From Odobenus rosmarus divergens (taxonomy: Eukaryota; Chordata; Mammalia; Carnivora; Odobenidae): a DNA stretch of 64,000 bases. A model generated the notes under the pieces. It saw only the letters and a program-made list of their open reading frames with translations. It ran no database searches and had not been told where the DNA came from. Below are positions 22,552 through 34,689 of the stretch, one piece after another. Within the stretch, counting starts at the first letter, position 1; the number at the start of each line of letters is the position of its first letter. The stretch spans positions 445,211 through 509,210 of the forward strand of contig NW_004451010.1 of NCBI RefSeq assembly GCF_000321225.1, read 5' to 3'. Both the position numbers and the translations under genes were made by a program.

Positions 22552-23743
22552 CAAAATCCTAGAGGAGAACATAGGCAGTAACATTTTTGACATTGGCCAC
22601 AGCAACTTCTTTCAAGATACATCTCCAAAGGTTAGTGAAACAAAAGCAAAAATGAACTTTTGGGACTTCATCAAGATAAAAAGCTTCTACACAGCAAAGG
22701 AAACAGTCAACAAAACAAAGAGGCAACCCACAGAATGGGAGAAGATATTTGCAAATGACACTACAGGTAAAGGGCTGGTATCCAAGATCTATAAAGAACT
22801 TCTCAAACTCAACACCCAAAAAAACAAATAATCAAGTCAAAAAATGGGCAGAAGAAATGAGCAGACACTTCTCCAAAGAAGACATACAAATGGCTAACAG
22901 ACACATGAAAAAATGTTCATCATCATTAGCCATCAGGGAAATTCAAATCAAACCCACACTGAGATACCACCTTACACCAGTTAGAATGGCAAAAATTGAC
23001 AAGGCAAGAAACAACAAATGTTGGAGAGGTTGTGGAGAAAGGGGAACCCTCTTACACTGTGGGTGGGAATGCAATGCAAGTTGGTACAGCCACTTTGGAA
23101 AACAGTGTGGCAGTGCCTCAGAAAATTAAAAATAGAGCTACCCTATGACCCAGCAATTGCGGTATTGGGTATTTACCCTAAAGACACAGATATAGTGAAA
23201 AGAAGGGCCATATGCACCCCAGTGTTCATAGCAACAATGTCCACAATAGCCAAACTGTGGAAAGAGATGAGATGCCTTTCAACAGATGAATGGATAAAGA
23301 AGATGTGGTCCATATATACAATGGAATAGTACTCAGCCATCAGAAAGGATGAATACCCAACTTTTACCTCAATATAGACAGGACTGGAGGAGATTATGCT
23401 AAGTGAAATAAGTCAAGTGGAGAAAGTCAATTATCATATGGTTTCACTTATTTGTGGAACATAAGAAACAGCATGGAGGACATTAGGAGAAGGAAGGGAA
23501 AAATGAAGGGGGGGAATCAGAGGGAGAGATGAACCATGAGAGACTATGGACTCTGAGAAACAAACTGAGGGTGTTAGAGGGGAGGGGGTTGGGGGCATTG
23601 GTTAGCCTGGTGGTGGGTATTAAGGAGTGCACGTACTGCAGGGGCACTGGTGTTATACGAAAACAATGAATCGTGGATCACTACATCAAAAACTAATGAT
23701 GTATTGTATGGTGACTAACATAACAATAAAATAAAATTTAAAA
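22552..23743 (+). mobile_element. Sense L1, 1.2 kb, nested in the antisense L1
   Basis: 5'-truncated ORF2 C-terminal part plus 3' UTR: translated fragments [16 protein letters not shown] and [13 protein letters not shown], then a G-rich 3' UTR and ATCAAAAACTAATGATG ending in AATAAAATAAAATTTAAAAA. Perfect 18-bp duplications AAATTCTTTATATATTTT flank it at 22534-22551 and 23744-23761. ORF2 has frameshifts. Confidence 0.95.
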
Positions 23744-25458
23744 AAATTCTTTATATATTTTATAAGTTCTTTACATATTTTGAATACTAACCCTTTATCA
23801 GATATGCCATTTGCAAATGTCTTTTCCCATTCCTAGTTTGCCTTTTAGTTTGTTGATTGTTTCCTTTGCTGTGCAGAAGCTTTTTATTTTGAAGAGGTCC
23901 CAATAGTTTATTTTTGCTTTTGTTTCCTTTGCCTCAGGAGACATATCTAGAAAGATGTAACTACAGTCAAAGAAGTTACTGCCTGTGTTCTCTTCTAGGA
24001 TTTTTATGGATCCACGTCTCACATTTCAATCTTTAATCCATTTTGAATTTATTTTTGTGTATGGTGTAAGAAAGTGATTGTTTCATTTTTTTTGTTGCTG
24101 TCTAGTTTTCCCAATACCATTTATTGGAGAGACTGTCTTTTTCCCATTGGATATTCTTTCCTGCTTTGTTGAAAATTAATTGACCGTATAATTGTGGGTT
24201 CATTTCTGGGTTTCTATTCTGTTCTATTGATCTGTGTTTATTTTTGGTGCCAGTGCCATAATGCTTTGATTACTACAGCTTTGTAATATAACTTGAGGGT
24301 CCAGAATTGTGATGCCTGCAGCTTTGCTTTTCTTTTTCCAGATTGCTTTGGCTATTTGGGGTGTTTTGTGTTCCATACAAATTTTAGCATTGTTTGTTCT
24401 AGCTCTGTGAAATATGCTGTTGGTATTTTGATGGGATTGCATTAAATGTGTAGATTGCTTTTGCACAGTATTGACATTTTAACAATATTTGTTCTTCCAA
24501 TCCATGAGCATAGAATGTCTTTCCATTTCTTTGTGTTGTCTTCAATTTCTTTCATCAATGTTTCATAGTTTTCAGAGTACAGGTCCTTCACCTCTGGTTA
24601 GGTTTATTCCTAGGTATCTTATGTTTTTGGTATAATTGTAAATGGGGTTGATTTCTTAATTTCTCTTTCTGCTGCCTCATAATTGGGGTATAGGAATGCA
24701 ACAGATTTCTGTATGTTGATTTTTGTGCCCTGTGACTTTACTGAACTCATTTGTCAGTTTTAGCAGTTTTTTGGTGAAGTCTTTTGTGTTTTCTATGTGT
24801 AGTATCATGTCGTCTGAAAATAGTGAAAGTTTTATTTATTCCTTGCCAATTTGGATGCCTTTTATTTCTTTGTGGTGTCTGACTGCTATGGCTAGGATTT
24901 CCAGTACTGTATTGAATAGAAGTGGTGAGAATGGACATCCCTGTCTTGTTCCTGACCATAAAAGAAAAGCTCTCAGTTTCTCCCCATCGGGGATATTAGC
25001 TGTGGGTTTTTCATAGATGGACTTTATTATGTGGAGATATGTTCCCTCTAAACCTACTTCGTTGAGGGTTTTTATCATGAATGGATGTTGTACTTGTCAA
25101 ATGTTTTTTCTGCATCTGTTACATTGATCATCTGGTTCTTATTCTTTCTTTTATTAATGTGATGTATCATGTTGATTGATTTATGAATATTGAACCACCC
25201 TTGCAACCCAGGAATAAATCCCACTTTGATGGTGGTGAATGATTTTTAAAATGTATTGTTGGATTTGATTTGCTAGTATTGAGGATTTTGACATCTATGT
25301 TCATCAGAGATATTGGTCTATAGTTCTCTTTTTTTGTAGTGTCTTTATCTGGTTTTGGTATCAGGGTAACGCTGGCCTCATAGAATAAATTTGAATATTT
25401 TCATTCCTTATCTATTTTTTGGAATAGTTTGAGAAGAATAGGTATTACCTCCCCTTTA

Positions 25459-25646
25459 TTTTTTTAATTTTTAATTTTTTTTATGTTATGTTAATCACCA
25501 TACATTACATCATTAGTTTTTTTTTTTTTTTTTTTTTTTAATAATTTTTTTATTGTTAACCACCATACATTACATCATTAGTTTTTGATGCAGTGTTCCA
25601 TGATTCATTGTTTGCGTATAACACCCAGTGCTCCATGCAGTACGTG
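25459..25646 (-). mobile_element. Two L1 3' ends in tandem, nested
   Basis: The first 3' terminus (25481-25516, TTATGTTATGTTAATCACCA to CATCATTAG) is followed by T23 (25517-25539) and a second copy of the same terminus that extends further (to TCCATGCAGTACGTG). Host L1 resumes at CCCTTTAAATG near 25647, mirroring CCCCTTTA at 25451-25458. Confidence 0.8.
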
Positions 25647-28399
25647 CCCTTTAAATGTTTGGTGGAATTCATCTGTGAAGCCATCTGGTTCTGGACTTTA
25701 GTTTTTTGGGGATTTTTTGATTACTGATTCAATTTCTTTGCTGGTTATTGGTCTGTTCAAGTTTTCTATTTCTTCCTGTTTCAGTTTTGATAGTTTATTT
25801 GTTTCTACAAATTTATCCATTTTTTTAGGTTGCCCAATTTGTTGGCATAGAGTTTACATAATATTCTCATAATCATTTGTATTTCTGTGGTGTTGGTTGT
25901 TACTTCTCCTTTCTCATTTGTGATTTTATTTATTTTGGCCCTTTCTAAACTTTTCTTCTTGATAAGTTTGACTAGAGGTTTATCAGTTTTATTGATTTTT
26001 TTCAAAGAACAAGCTCCTGGTTTCATTGATCTGTTTTATTGCCTTTTTAGTTTCTATATCATTTATTTCTACTCTGATCTTTATTATTGCTTTCCTTCTG
26101 CTGGCTTTAGGCTTTGTAGTTCTTTTTCTAGCTCCTTTAGGTGTGAGGTTAGGTTGTTTATTTGAGATGTTTCTTGCTTCCTAAGGTAAGCCTGTATTGC
26201 TATATACTTCCCTCTTAGGACCGCTTTCACTGCATCCCAAAGGTTTTGGACCATTCTGTTTTCATTTTTATTTGTTTCCGTGTACTTTTTCATGTCTTCT
26301 TTTATTCCCTGGTTGACCCATTCATCGTTTGGTAGCATGTTTTTTAACCCCCATGTATTTGATCTTTCCAGATTTTTTCTTGTAGTTGACTTCTAGTTTC
26401 ATAGTATTGTGGTCAGAAAAGGTGTATGGTATGACTTCAGTCTTCTTGTATTTGTGGAGACCTGTTTTGTGACCTACTAAGTGATCTATTCTGGGAAATA
26501 TTCCATGTGCACTTGAAAAGAATGTGTATTCTGCCGTTTTAGGATCAGATGTTCTGAATATATCTGTTAAATCCATCTGGTCCAATGTGTCATTCATAGC
26601 CATTGTTTCCTTGTTGATTTTCTGTTTAGATCATCTGTCCATCGGTGTAAGTGGGGTGTTAAATTCCCTTACTATTATTGTATTATTATTGATTAGTTCC
26701 TTTATCTTTGTTGTTCATTGTTTTAAGTATTTGGGTGCTCCCACATTAGGTGCATCAATATTTACAGTTATTATATCTTCTTGTTGGATTATCCCCTTTA
26801 TGATTATATAGTGTCCTTCCTTGTCTCTTGTTACAGTCTTTGCTTTAAAGTCTAGTTTGTCCACGTAGTGTCTAAGTATTGTTACTCTGGCTTTCTTTTG
26901 ATATCCATTTGCATGATAAATATTTCTTCATTCCCTCACTTTCAATCTGCAGGTGTCTTCAAGTCTAAAATGAGTCTCTGTAGGCAGCATATAGATAGGT
27001 CTTGTTTTTTATCCATTCTGACATTCTGTCTTTGATTATTTAGTCCATTTACATTCAAGGTAATTATTGATAAATACGTATTTATTGCCATTCTATTACT
27101 TGTCTTATGGTTGTTTCTGGAGATTTTTCTCTGATCCTTTCTTGCATTTCTGTCTTTCATCGTTTGCCGTTATATTGATAGTGATATATTTGGATTTATT
27201 TCTTTTTGTTCTTTGCATGTGTCTTAGTGGTTTTTGATATCTGATTACCATTAGGTTTGTAAATAACTTCTTCTGTATACAGCAGTCTATATTAAGTTGA
27301 TCGTAATTTAAGTTTGAACCCATTCTTTTCTCCTCTCCTCCTCACATTTAGGTATATGTTATTATATTTTATATCTTCTTTTTTTTTTAGTTCCTTGACT
27401 GATTTTTACAGAAATATTCATTTTTACTAATTTTGTGTTTCCTGCCTTTTATTGTCACTTTTGGTTTTTCCTTTCTACTCAGAGTCCCCTTAAATATTTC
27501 TTGTAGGTCTGGGTTAGTGGTCATGAATTCCTTTCATTTTTGTTTGTCTAGGATACTCTTTATCTCTCCTTCTGTGCTGAATGATAGCCTTATTGGATAG
27601 AGTATTCTTGGCTTCAGATTTTTCCCATTCAGCACTTTGAATACAGCATGCCACTCCCTTGGGGCTTGCCAAATTTCTGTTGAGAAATCTCCTGCTAACC
27701 TTACAGATTTTCCCTTGTAAGTTAAATTAGACTTCTATTGTGTTTCTGCTTTTAAGATTTTTCTTTATTACTAAATTTTGCAGATTTAATTATAATATGT
27801 CTTTGTGTGGGCCTACTTTTGTTGATTTTGATGGGGGTTCTCTGTGCCTTCTAGATCTGGATGTCTGTTTCCTTTCCCAGATTAGCAAAGTTTTCAGCTG
27901 TTATTTCTCCAAATAAATTTTCTGCCCCCTTTTCTGTCTCTTCTTCTTCTAGGACTCCTATAATACAAATGTTATTACATTTGATGGAGTCACTGAGTTC
28001 CATAACTCTATTCTTGTTTTGCATAATTCTTCTTTCTCTCTTTTGTTCAGCTTCATTGCTTTCCATTATTTTGTCTTCTAGGTCATTAATTTGTTCCTCT
28101 GCTTCTTCCAAACTGATACTCATTGCATCAAGCATGTTTCTAATCTCATTTATTGCACTCTTCATGTCTGACTGATTATTTTTTTAACTCTTTATCTCTT
28201 TGATAAGGGTCTCACTGATATCTTCCATTCTTTTCTCAAGTCCAGTGACTATCCTTATGATCATTGCTTTAAATTCTCCATCAGGCATGTTACTTATATA
28301 TGTTTTGCTTAGATCTCTGGTCATGACTTTATCTTGTTCTTTTATTTGGGGTAAATTCCTATGTCTTCTCATTTGATCTAAATCTCTGCCTGATTCTCT

Positions 28400-29497
28400 G
28401 TGTTAGAAAAACGAGTAATATCTCCTGTTCCTGAAAGTAATGGCCTTATGAAAAAGAAGTCATGTAATTCCCAGGGCCTGTCACTTCAGGGAGTTTCTCT
28501 AGTGTGTGCTGCATGTGCTCTGCTCTTGTATTCTGGCTGCTCTGTCCTTCAGGCCAGTTGTCTCTAGAGGCTCCTCTTGTCTGTTGTGGGCAGTGTTTGG
28601 TTCTTCACCTGAATGTGGTCAGTTTTAACTAGGTGTGCTCTGGTCTGCTTGTGAAATGAGACCTGTCACCACCTCCTCCAGAACTGAGGCTCTGCAAAAC
28701 TTTCTGGTTGGGAGATGTGGTATGAACAGGGATGTGTGCTGGTCTTGGGGAGGGCCTTGTTGTGCTAGGACCAAGGCAAGCATGCCTGAGATCCCACCAG
28801 AGTGCAGAGTGGGGGGGTTTAGTGTAAACAAGTTAGGCAGCCAGTGTCAGTGCTGCACTGCTTCCCGCTGTATTTATGCTGAGGGGTAGGGGAGGGAAAT
28901 GGTGCTGGCCAGCTTCTTTGTTCCTTTAGAGGTGTCTCCTTGAACACTGCCTCTCAGGGATCTGCTCTAAGAAGAGTGTATAATCTCCCCATTGTGTGCC
29001 CCAAGCACTCTTCAGATTGCTGTTTCCATGCTGTATGCTCCCAAGTTGTTTGCCTGCCCTCTGTCCAAAAGCAGCACAACGCCCTTTGGGCTCTATCCCA
29101 GCCAAGCCTGCTGGCCTTTAAAACTAGGCTTTGAGCCCCACTGGTTGCAAGAACTCACAAAATTCAGCCCTTCTCATTTTCCAAGCCAATAGCTATGGGA
29201 AACATTCTCCTTGTGCATTCCTCTGTGTGCTCCTCTCTCCTGCCCTTCTCCACACCATGGTTCCTTCCCCTCCATAGCAGTCAGGATTTGCTTCTCCCCT
29301 AAACCTCATCTCTGCATTTCCTACCTTCAGTGTGGCTTCTTCTCTCCCTTTAGTTGTGGAGTTTGTTCTGTCAGTATTCAGGTCAGTTTCTGGGGGTTTT
29401 TAAGATGATTTGATAGTTACCTTGTTGTATTTTTGGACTGAGAGGAGTCTGGGATCCTCCTACTCCACTGACATCTTCCTTCTCTCCAGTATTAGTG
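28400..29497 (-). promoter_or_regulatory. L1 5' UTR / former internal promoter region
   Basis: Upstream of the ORF1 remnant on the minus strand, GC-richer than its surroundings and ending at the presumed L1 5' terminus. By family knowledge this region holds the L1 RNA polymerase II promoter. No promoter activity can be read from sequence, and the copy is decayed. Confidence 0.45.
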
Positions 29498-29812
29498 AAA
29501 CTTGAAGACATTATGCCATGTGAAATAAGCCAGACACAAAAGAACAAACATAGTATAACTCTACTTATATGGGGCACCTAGAATAGTCAAAGAGGCAGAA
29601 TGCAGGATGATGGTTGCCAGGGGAACCAGCGAGGGGGAAAGGGTGTTATTTAATGGGTTTAGAATTTCAGTCTGAGCAGTTGAAAAGTTCTGAAAATAGA
29701 TGGTGATGATAGTAGTGCAACAGTGCAAAGGTACCTAATGCCACAAAACTGCACATTTAAACACTGTTAAAATGATATATTTTATGTTGTGCATATTTTA
29801 CCATAAAAAGAA
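29498..29812 (+). mobile_element. Old L1 3' end, sense, right part
   Basis: Continues the element broken at 21605: GAAGACATTATGCCATGTGA, AAATAAGCCAGACAC, GATGGTTGCCAGGGG, ACTGCACATTTAAACACTG and CATATTTTACCATAAAAAG. Confidence 0.85.
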
Positions 29813-29933
29813 AAGAGAGAATAGAGGTACACAGAAAAATTAGGTGGTAGGATTGTAAAGGAAAGCTGAGGTAAGGAAAGTAAAACATTTTCAAGCAGCA
29901 CTTTTTCTTCACATTTTGCCTTTGTTTATTCAG

Positions 29934-29987
29934 GGTTCACAAGGACCCCCTGGGAGTACAGGAGACAGAGGACTTGAAGGAGAACCA
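29934..29987 (+). CDS. COL24A1: Collagen helix exon 7 of window (54 bp)
   Basis: Encodes GSQGPPGSTGDRGLEGEP, six perfect triplets, phase 0. The acceptor has a good pyrimidine tract, TTGCCTTTGTTTATTCAG, and the donor is CCA|GTAAGT. Y-position prolines occur in GPP and GEP. It is isolated, with a 15.9-kb intron upstream and a 10-kb intron downstream. The 5' end of a nearly complete antisense L1 lies only about 440 bp upstream. Confidence 0.96.
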
Positions 29988-30859
29988 GTAAGTTTATCTT
30001 TATACTGTATATATATATCTTTATACTTTTCTAATTGTGTTTTTCTTGCACTCTTGTGCTATGGCTGGTACATACACATTTATCATGGACACCTAATTAT
30101 ATAGAAAATATTTTGCTGTGAATATAGGTTTTAGTACCTTTCTGGTCTCATATAGTCAAATGGTCCTATTTTTCTGGAATTGTTAAAATTTCACATATTT
30201 CTGTTTTCAAAGATAGCTCTGTTTTATGGACTTGGAGAAATTTTCTTTGTGAATGGCTTGCTGTTCTTATAATGACTATATTATACTGCCACAGACACAC
30301 AAAATTATATTTTTGAGGCCAACTCTGTAATAAAATACCATACAAAGAACCCAAACTCTACATCTGATGGGCCTAAATGTACAAACATGATAGAAATACT
30401 GGTATATCAATAATGCAAAAACTTACATCACGATTTTATAAATGTGATTCCATTATAAAATTTCTATGGAAAATGATTGTGAAAAGGAAAGATTTTTGTC
30501 ACACCTACTTTCTCACAACTTATTCTTTATTGCCTATGAAGTCATTCTTCTGGTTAATGGTATCAGATGTAATATGCTGTAACATGCTTGTAAGATGTAT
30601 AATACAATATAGTCTTTCAAACTCTACTGGGTTGATCTTATCTATTAGTTGACCCAAAGGTTTACAGGTGGCCTTTGCGTAATTCATTTAGCTAGTAGCA
30701 AGTGGAAAGTGTAATAGCCAAAGAGCTATTCTTATCAAATTGTATTCATTTCCTCCTTTACATATTTAACCTATGGTATAAATTCTCCAAGCAATAAGTA
30801 AAGATTTGACTGTATATATAATTCTTTCCAAATGAAGAATTTTAGATATGGTATTGATT
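29988..30859. other. Unique intron sequence
   Basis: AT-rich with no repeat family that I recognise. Confidence 0.5.
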
Positions 30860-31095
30860 TTATCAAACTAAAATCCTCTTGGTTCTCTCCCTGTTTTATA
30901 TCTCTTGCCATCCCAATCTTAATATTTATTTGACCAAGAATAATGCAACTCTCTTTAGTATTATTTACTTAAATATCTCTTTGAAAAAGTCTGTAGCTCT
31001 TTGAAGTTAGAGACCATTTCTCTCATCTTTGTAATCCTGCCTGGTATAAAGTGTAGCATATTAGATCTACTTAGGGTATGTTTGTTAAACTGAAT
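30860..31095 (+). mobile_element. Possible L2 3' end
   Basis: AAGTTAGAGACCATTTCTCT, TGTAATCCTGCCTGG and GGTATGTTTGTTAAACTGAA follow the L2 3' end order but are diverged. Confidence 0.5.
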
Positions 31096-31614
31096 TGACA
31101 AAAGGTCATATACCCAAAAACATAATTGTTTAGCCAGTGATATTAGATGAAGTGAAATGCAATGGCAACTAACTTAATCTTAGTAAGGAACACATTTAAG
31201 TAAAGTCTGTCAAAAGAGCTATGGCAACAGCAGAGACAATATCTTAGACTTTATATAAGAAAAGGTTTGTTACTGTAGGCATAAACAACTAAATAATTTA
31301 ACAGCACCTAAAAATTAACATTCAGGTCACTGGGTCAGTAGGCTGGTAAATAAAATATAAATCAATTTATAATGGATATGATGGGCTTTGTTGCATATAT
31401 TTGAGCTACCTGGTTAAATTATAGAAAAGAAAAGAAGTAAATTGGTAAAATGAAGGACACAGAAGAGCTGTTGAAACATATTTATATTTTGAGAATAATA
31501 AAATAGAGAAGACTACACCTTTCTATAGTCAGCATCTATTAGAGTTGTCTCTTTTTCCCAGACAAGTTCCAAAACCAGTTTGCTCATTGCAGTGCAAATA
31601 CTGGGATTTGGATA

Positions 31615-32200
31615 GTTGGCCATTCATTCATTCAATCAACAATTATTTATTAAGTACCTGCACTTGGAATGTAGTGGTAAATATGTAGGTTTCAGTCTAA
31701 TGATAGAAATATAGCTAATTAAATTATCACAGAGATAAATGGATAATTACAAACTGAGATAAATGCTGTGAAGTAGGAATTCAATTCTAAAAGAATGTAT
31801 AGCAGAGAAACTGTCCTTAGGAAAGGCTTCCAGAGGAGGAGCATTTGAGCTAGGATCTGAAGGATGAATAGTAATTACTTAGGCAAAGATGGGGAAAGGT
31901 TATTTTAGAGAGAAGTCATGAGCTGAGAGGAAGCTCTACATATTTATTCAAAGATCTAAAAGAAGGCTAGCATGGCAATGGCACAGAGTCAGGTGGGATG
32001 TAAGTGTAAGATGAAGATGAAAAAAGAAGCAGGGGACAAAACATGTAGCTTTGCAGGCCCTATTCCCAAGGGTTTATATTTTTATCATAAGAACAAAGGG
32101 ATGTCATTGAAGAGATAGGACTAGTTTTATAATCATATTATTGTTTTGTAAAGATCATTCGAACAAATTGGAAGGGACTAAGAGTGGATAAGCACTGCTT
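31615..32200 (-). mobile_element. L2, antisense
   Basis: ATTCATTCATTCAATCAACA and TTATTTATTAAGTACCTGC start it, followed by AAATGCTGTGAAGTAGG, GGAAAGGCTTCCAGAGGAGG, GATCTGAAGGATGAATAG, GCAGGCCCTATTCCCAAGGG and GATGTCATTGAAGAG. This is the complement of the L2 3' region. Confidence 0.65.
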
Positions 32201-32928
32201 TCTGTTGTAATCCAAATAAGAGATGGTAGAATGCTTTTGATTAGCGGAGAAAAGAAGTGGATAGATATAAAAGATTCAAAAGGAGATATGAAATCAACAG
32301 GAGATAGATTGTCCATATGTAAAGTGAGTCCTAAGTTTCTGGCTGACCCAAATAAATATTTTTGATATCTTTAAACATTGAAAACTGCCTTTAAAAAGGA
32401 ACATGAGGGGAATGCTGTTGTTTCTAAAAAATCAATTCTTGATAAGTTTGCTTTACAATATGCCCTCCAATTTAAAAACCATTATTTTCTAGGTACACTT
32501 CCTTAGTTGAATACCAGAAGTCATTTCCACTCACCTTAAAACATAATTAACAGGATTCTCAGATTAATTAAAAGTATGTGATAAAACCTGACATTGAATT
32601 ACTTATGAAGATATAAAAAATGGCAACAGTTCTAGAAGCAAAAGATAAAAGACCAGTGTCTCAGTAGAATTTTGACAGTACTAAAATCAGACAAAAATAA
32701 CACCAACAGAAAAAGCTAAAGATAAATTTCAGCCAAATACCAAAAATTTCAAGTAAAATTCAACTGTATATAAAGAAATAAGTGACTGAAATGAAATATA
32801 AATGAAGTGAAAGAAGAATTTTAAAAAGGCAAAAATCACTTAATATTAAGAAATCCATAATATAACGTATTACAGATATAGTAGGAAAATGCTAGAAACA
32901 AGTACTCAATAAAATTCAACTATTTTTG

Positions 32929-33092
32929 GACACCTGGGTGGCCCAGTCTTTAGGCGTCCTGGGATCGAGTCCCACATCGGGCTCCCTGCTCAGTGGGAAG
33001 CCTGCTTCTCCCTCTCCCACTCCCCCTGCTTGTGTTCCCTCTCTCGCTGTGTCTCTGTGTCAAATAAATAAATAAAATCTTTTAAAAAAATA
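32929..33092 (+). mobile_element. Can-SINE with internal deletion
   Basis: Head GGACACCTGGGTGGCCCAGT jumps from TCTTTAGGCGT straight to CCTGGGATCGAGTCCC, missing about 30 bases that other copies have there (the CTGCCTTCGGCTCAGGTCAT region). A perfect 21-bp direct repeat at 32908-32928 and 33093-33113 (AATAAAATTC...) marks a recent insertion. Confidence 0.95.
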
Positions 33093-33139
33093 AATAAAAT
33101 TCAACTATTTTTGATTTGTTAAAAATTATAGTAAAATGG

Positions 33140-34640
33140 TTTCTGGTCTGAATTGTAAGGAGCTTGGAAGCTGTCATCCCCCTTCTTACAACAAGGAAAA
33201 AGCTGAGCAAACTGAAAATCAACAATTTTTTAGATCATTGAGGTCAAAGGACCAACTGTTGCCTGAAAACTGGAGAGACAGGAGGATATAGAGAACGACA
33301 GCTTACCAGGAGCAGAAGGCCATAACTGGATGGTAGGAGAACTTTAACTATGGTTATATTTGTCAATATAAAATTGACAAATTGCTTAAGACACAATTTA
33401 GACTATCATAAGTCTTAAAAAACTAAGAGGGGACCCCGTCTGAGGCAAGGAGCCACATGTCCCTGAGTTTTACCACCAAAAGACCTGCTAGGTTCTCACT
33501 CTAAAGTTCAGAGACATACCTGTTTCTTCTAGCAGTGGGATGGGAAAAGTAACCATTTTGAAATACACTCAGAGTGCTCTGTTCTCCTTAACAAAGCTTG
33601 CCCTCAAAGGAAATTGTTTTATCTGAGCCTAACTGATTTGGGTTTTCACGGAAGCCTACTGAACTTGGGAGAAGAGCAGTTCCCCAACCCTAGATGCTTC
33701 TAGACTTGGACGTGGGAGAAAGAAAATACCCAACTCAGGCTCATTGAAAGACTGAGACCTAATCATAAAACTGTATAGAGTGCTTCTCCTCATCTTATAA
33801 CTTACCATCACATTAATAGGGCTCTTGTATAATAGTTGAGGATTACAGCTAAAAGAACTGCAGACCCAAACCCTATTTAAGGCATCTCTGGGAAAGCCTA
33901 AAGACAACAGACAAGACAAAAACAATGACACTAGGAGGAAATTTAGCTCCTGACACCATAGTGCAGCAAACAATAAACACAGCCTAATTCCCAACCAGAT
34001 AACTTAAAACCTTTCACTGAAGGCCTGTTTACCTCAGGTCCTTTTACCTTATACACTGTCTTTGACTTTCAACAAAAAAATTACAGGGCATGCAAAAAGG
34101 GGAAAAACAGTCTGAAGAGACAAAGCAACCATCAGGAACAGACTCAGATATAGCAGAGATTTTGAAATTTTCAGGCTGGGAATTTAAAAGTGAAGTAGAA
34201 ATAGAATTTCTCAGACAAGCAAAAACTAATGGAATTTGTCACTAGTAGACCAGCCTTGTAAGAAATGTTAAATTCTTCAGAGAGAAGGAAAGTGATATAA
34301 ATGAGAATCTAGGATAGAAGAAAGGAAGAAAGAACTTCAGAAGGAATATATAAAAGTAAAATCAAATCTTTTTCTTTCTTATTCTTAATTACTAGAATAG
34401 GTAGTTTGTACAAAATAATAATCACAACATTGTATTTAATCTCATACCCTATGGATAAGTGTAGTGGTATAGTGTTATTTGAGAAAATAGACTTGGATTA
34501 ATTGTAAATATACATTGCAAACTCTAGAGAGTTTAAAAATGAACATTTTTAATTAGAACATTTAGAATATTTAAAAATGTTCTAAATGGAGTATAATTGA
34601 TATGATAAAATAAGAGAGAAAATGGAATCACTTAAAATTC
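33140..34640 (+). mobile_element. Old L1M/HAL1-like 5' and ORF1 part, sense
   Basis: AAGCTGTCATCCCCCTTCTT, AGCTGAGCAAACTGAAAATC, GGGACCCCGTCTGAGGC-like sequence and TTCTCAGACAAGCAAAAACT followed by TAGACCAGCCTTGTAAGAAA match the 5' and ORF1-side portions of old L1/HAL1 elements as I know them. No open frame remains. Confidence 0.6.
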
Positions 34641-34689
34641 ACGGTTAAAAAAGAGTGGAAGATAAAGAAAGAAAAGAAAGAAACAACAT

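Larger units (their letters stand above)
21619..29497 (-). mobile_element. Near full-length carnivore L1, antisense, with nested insertions
   Basis: From left to right it shows the poly(A) complement and 3' UTR (21619-about 22190), ORF2, ORF1 and a 5' region ending at GACATCTTCCTTCTCTCC near 29487. Subtracting nested elements leaves roughly 6.2 kb, the length of a complete L1. Minus-strand traces include the ORF2 start near 27080 (INTYLSIITLNVNGLN), an RT segment near 24950 ([12 protein letters not shown]), FSDD near 24809-24820 where other copies have FADD, and an ORF1 coiled-coil near 27860-28160. Frameshifts and stops break both ORFs, so it is dead. Flanking AAACTGAAGAAAG and AAACTTGAAGAC look like the target-site duplication in the older L1. 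Confidence 0.85.

Noticed and set aside
29916..30104. Open frame spanning the exon at 29934 into the intron
   Set aside because: The collagen pattern stops exactly at the GTAAGT donor; the rest is intron read-through.
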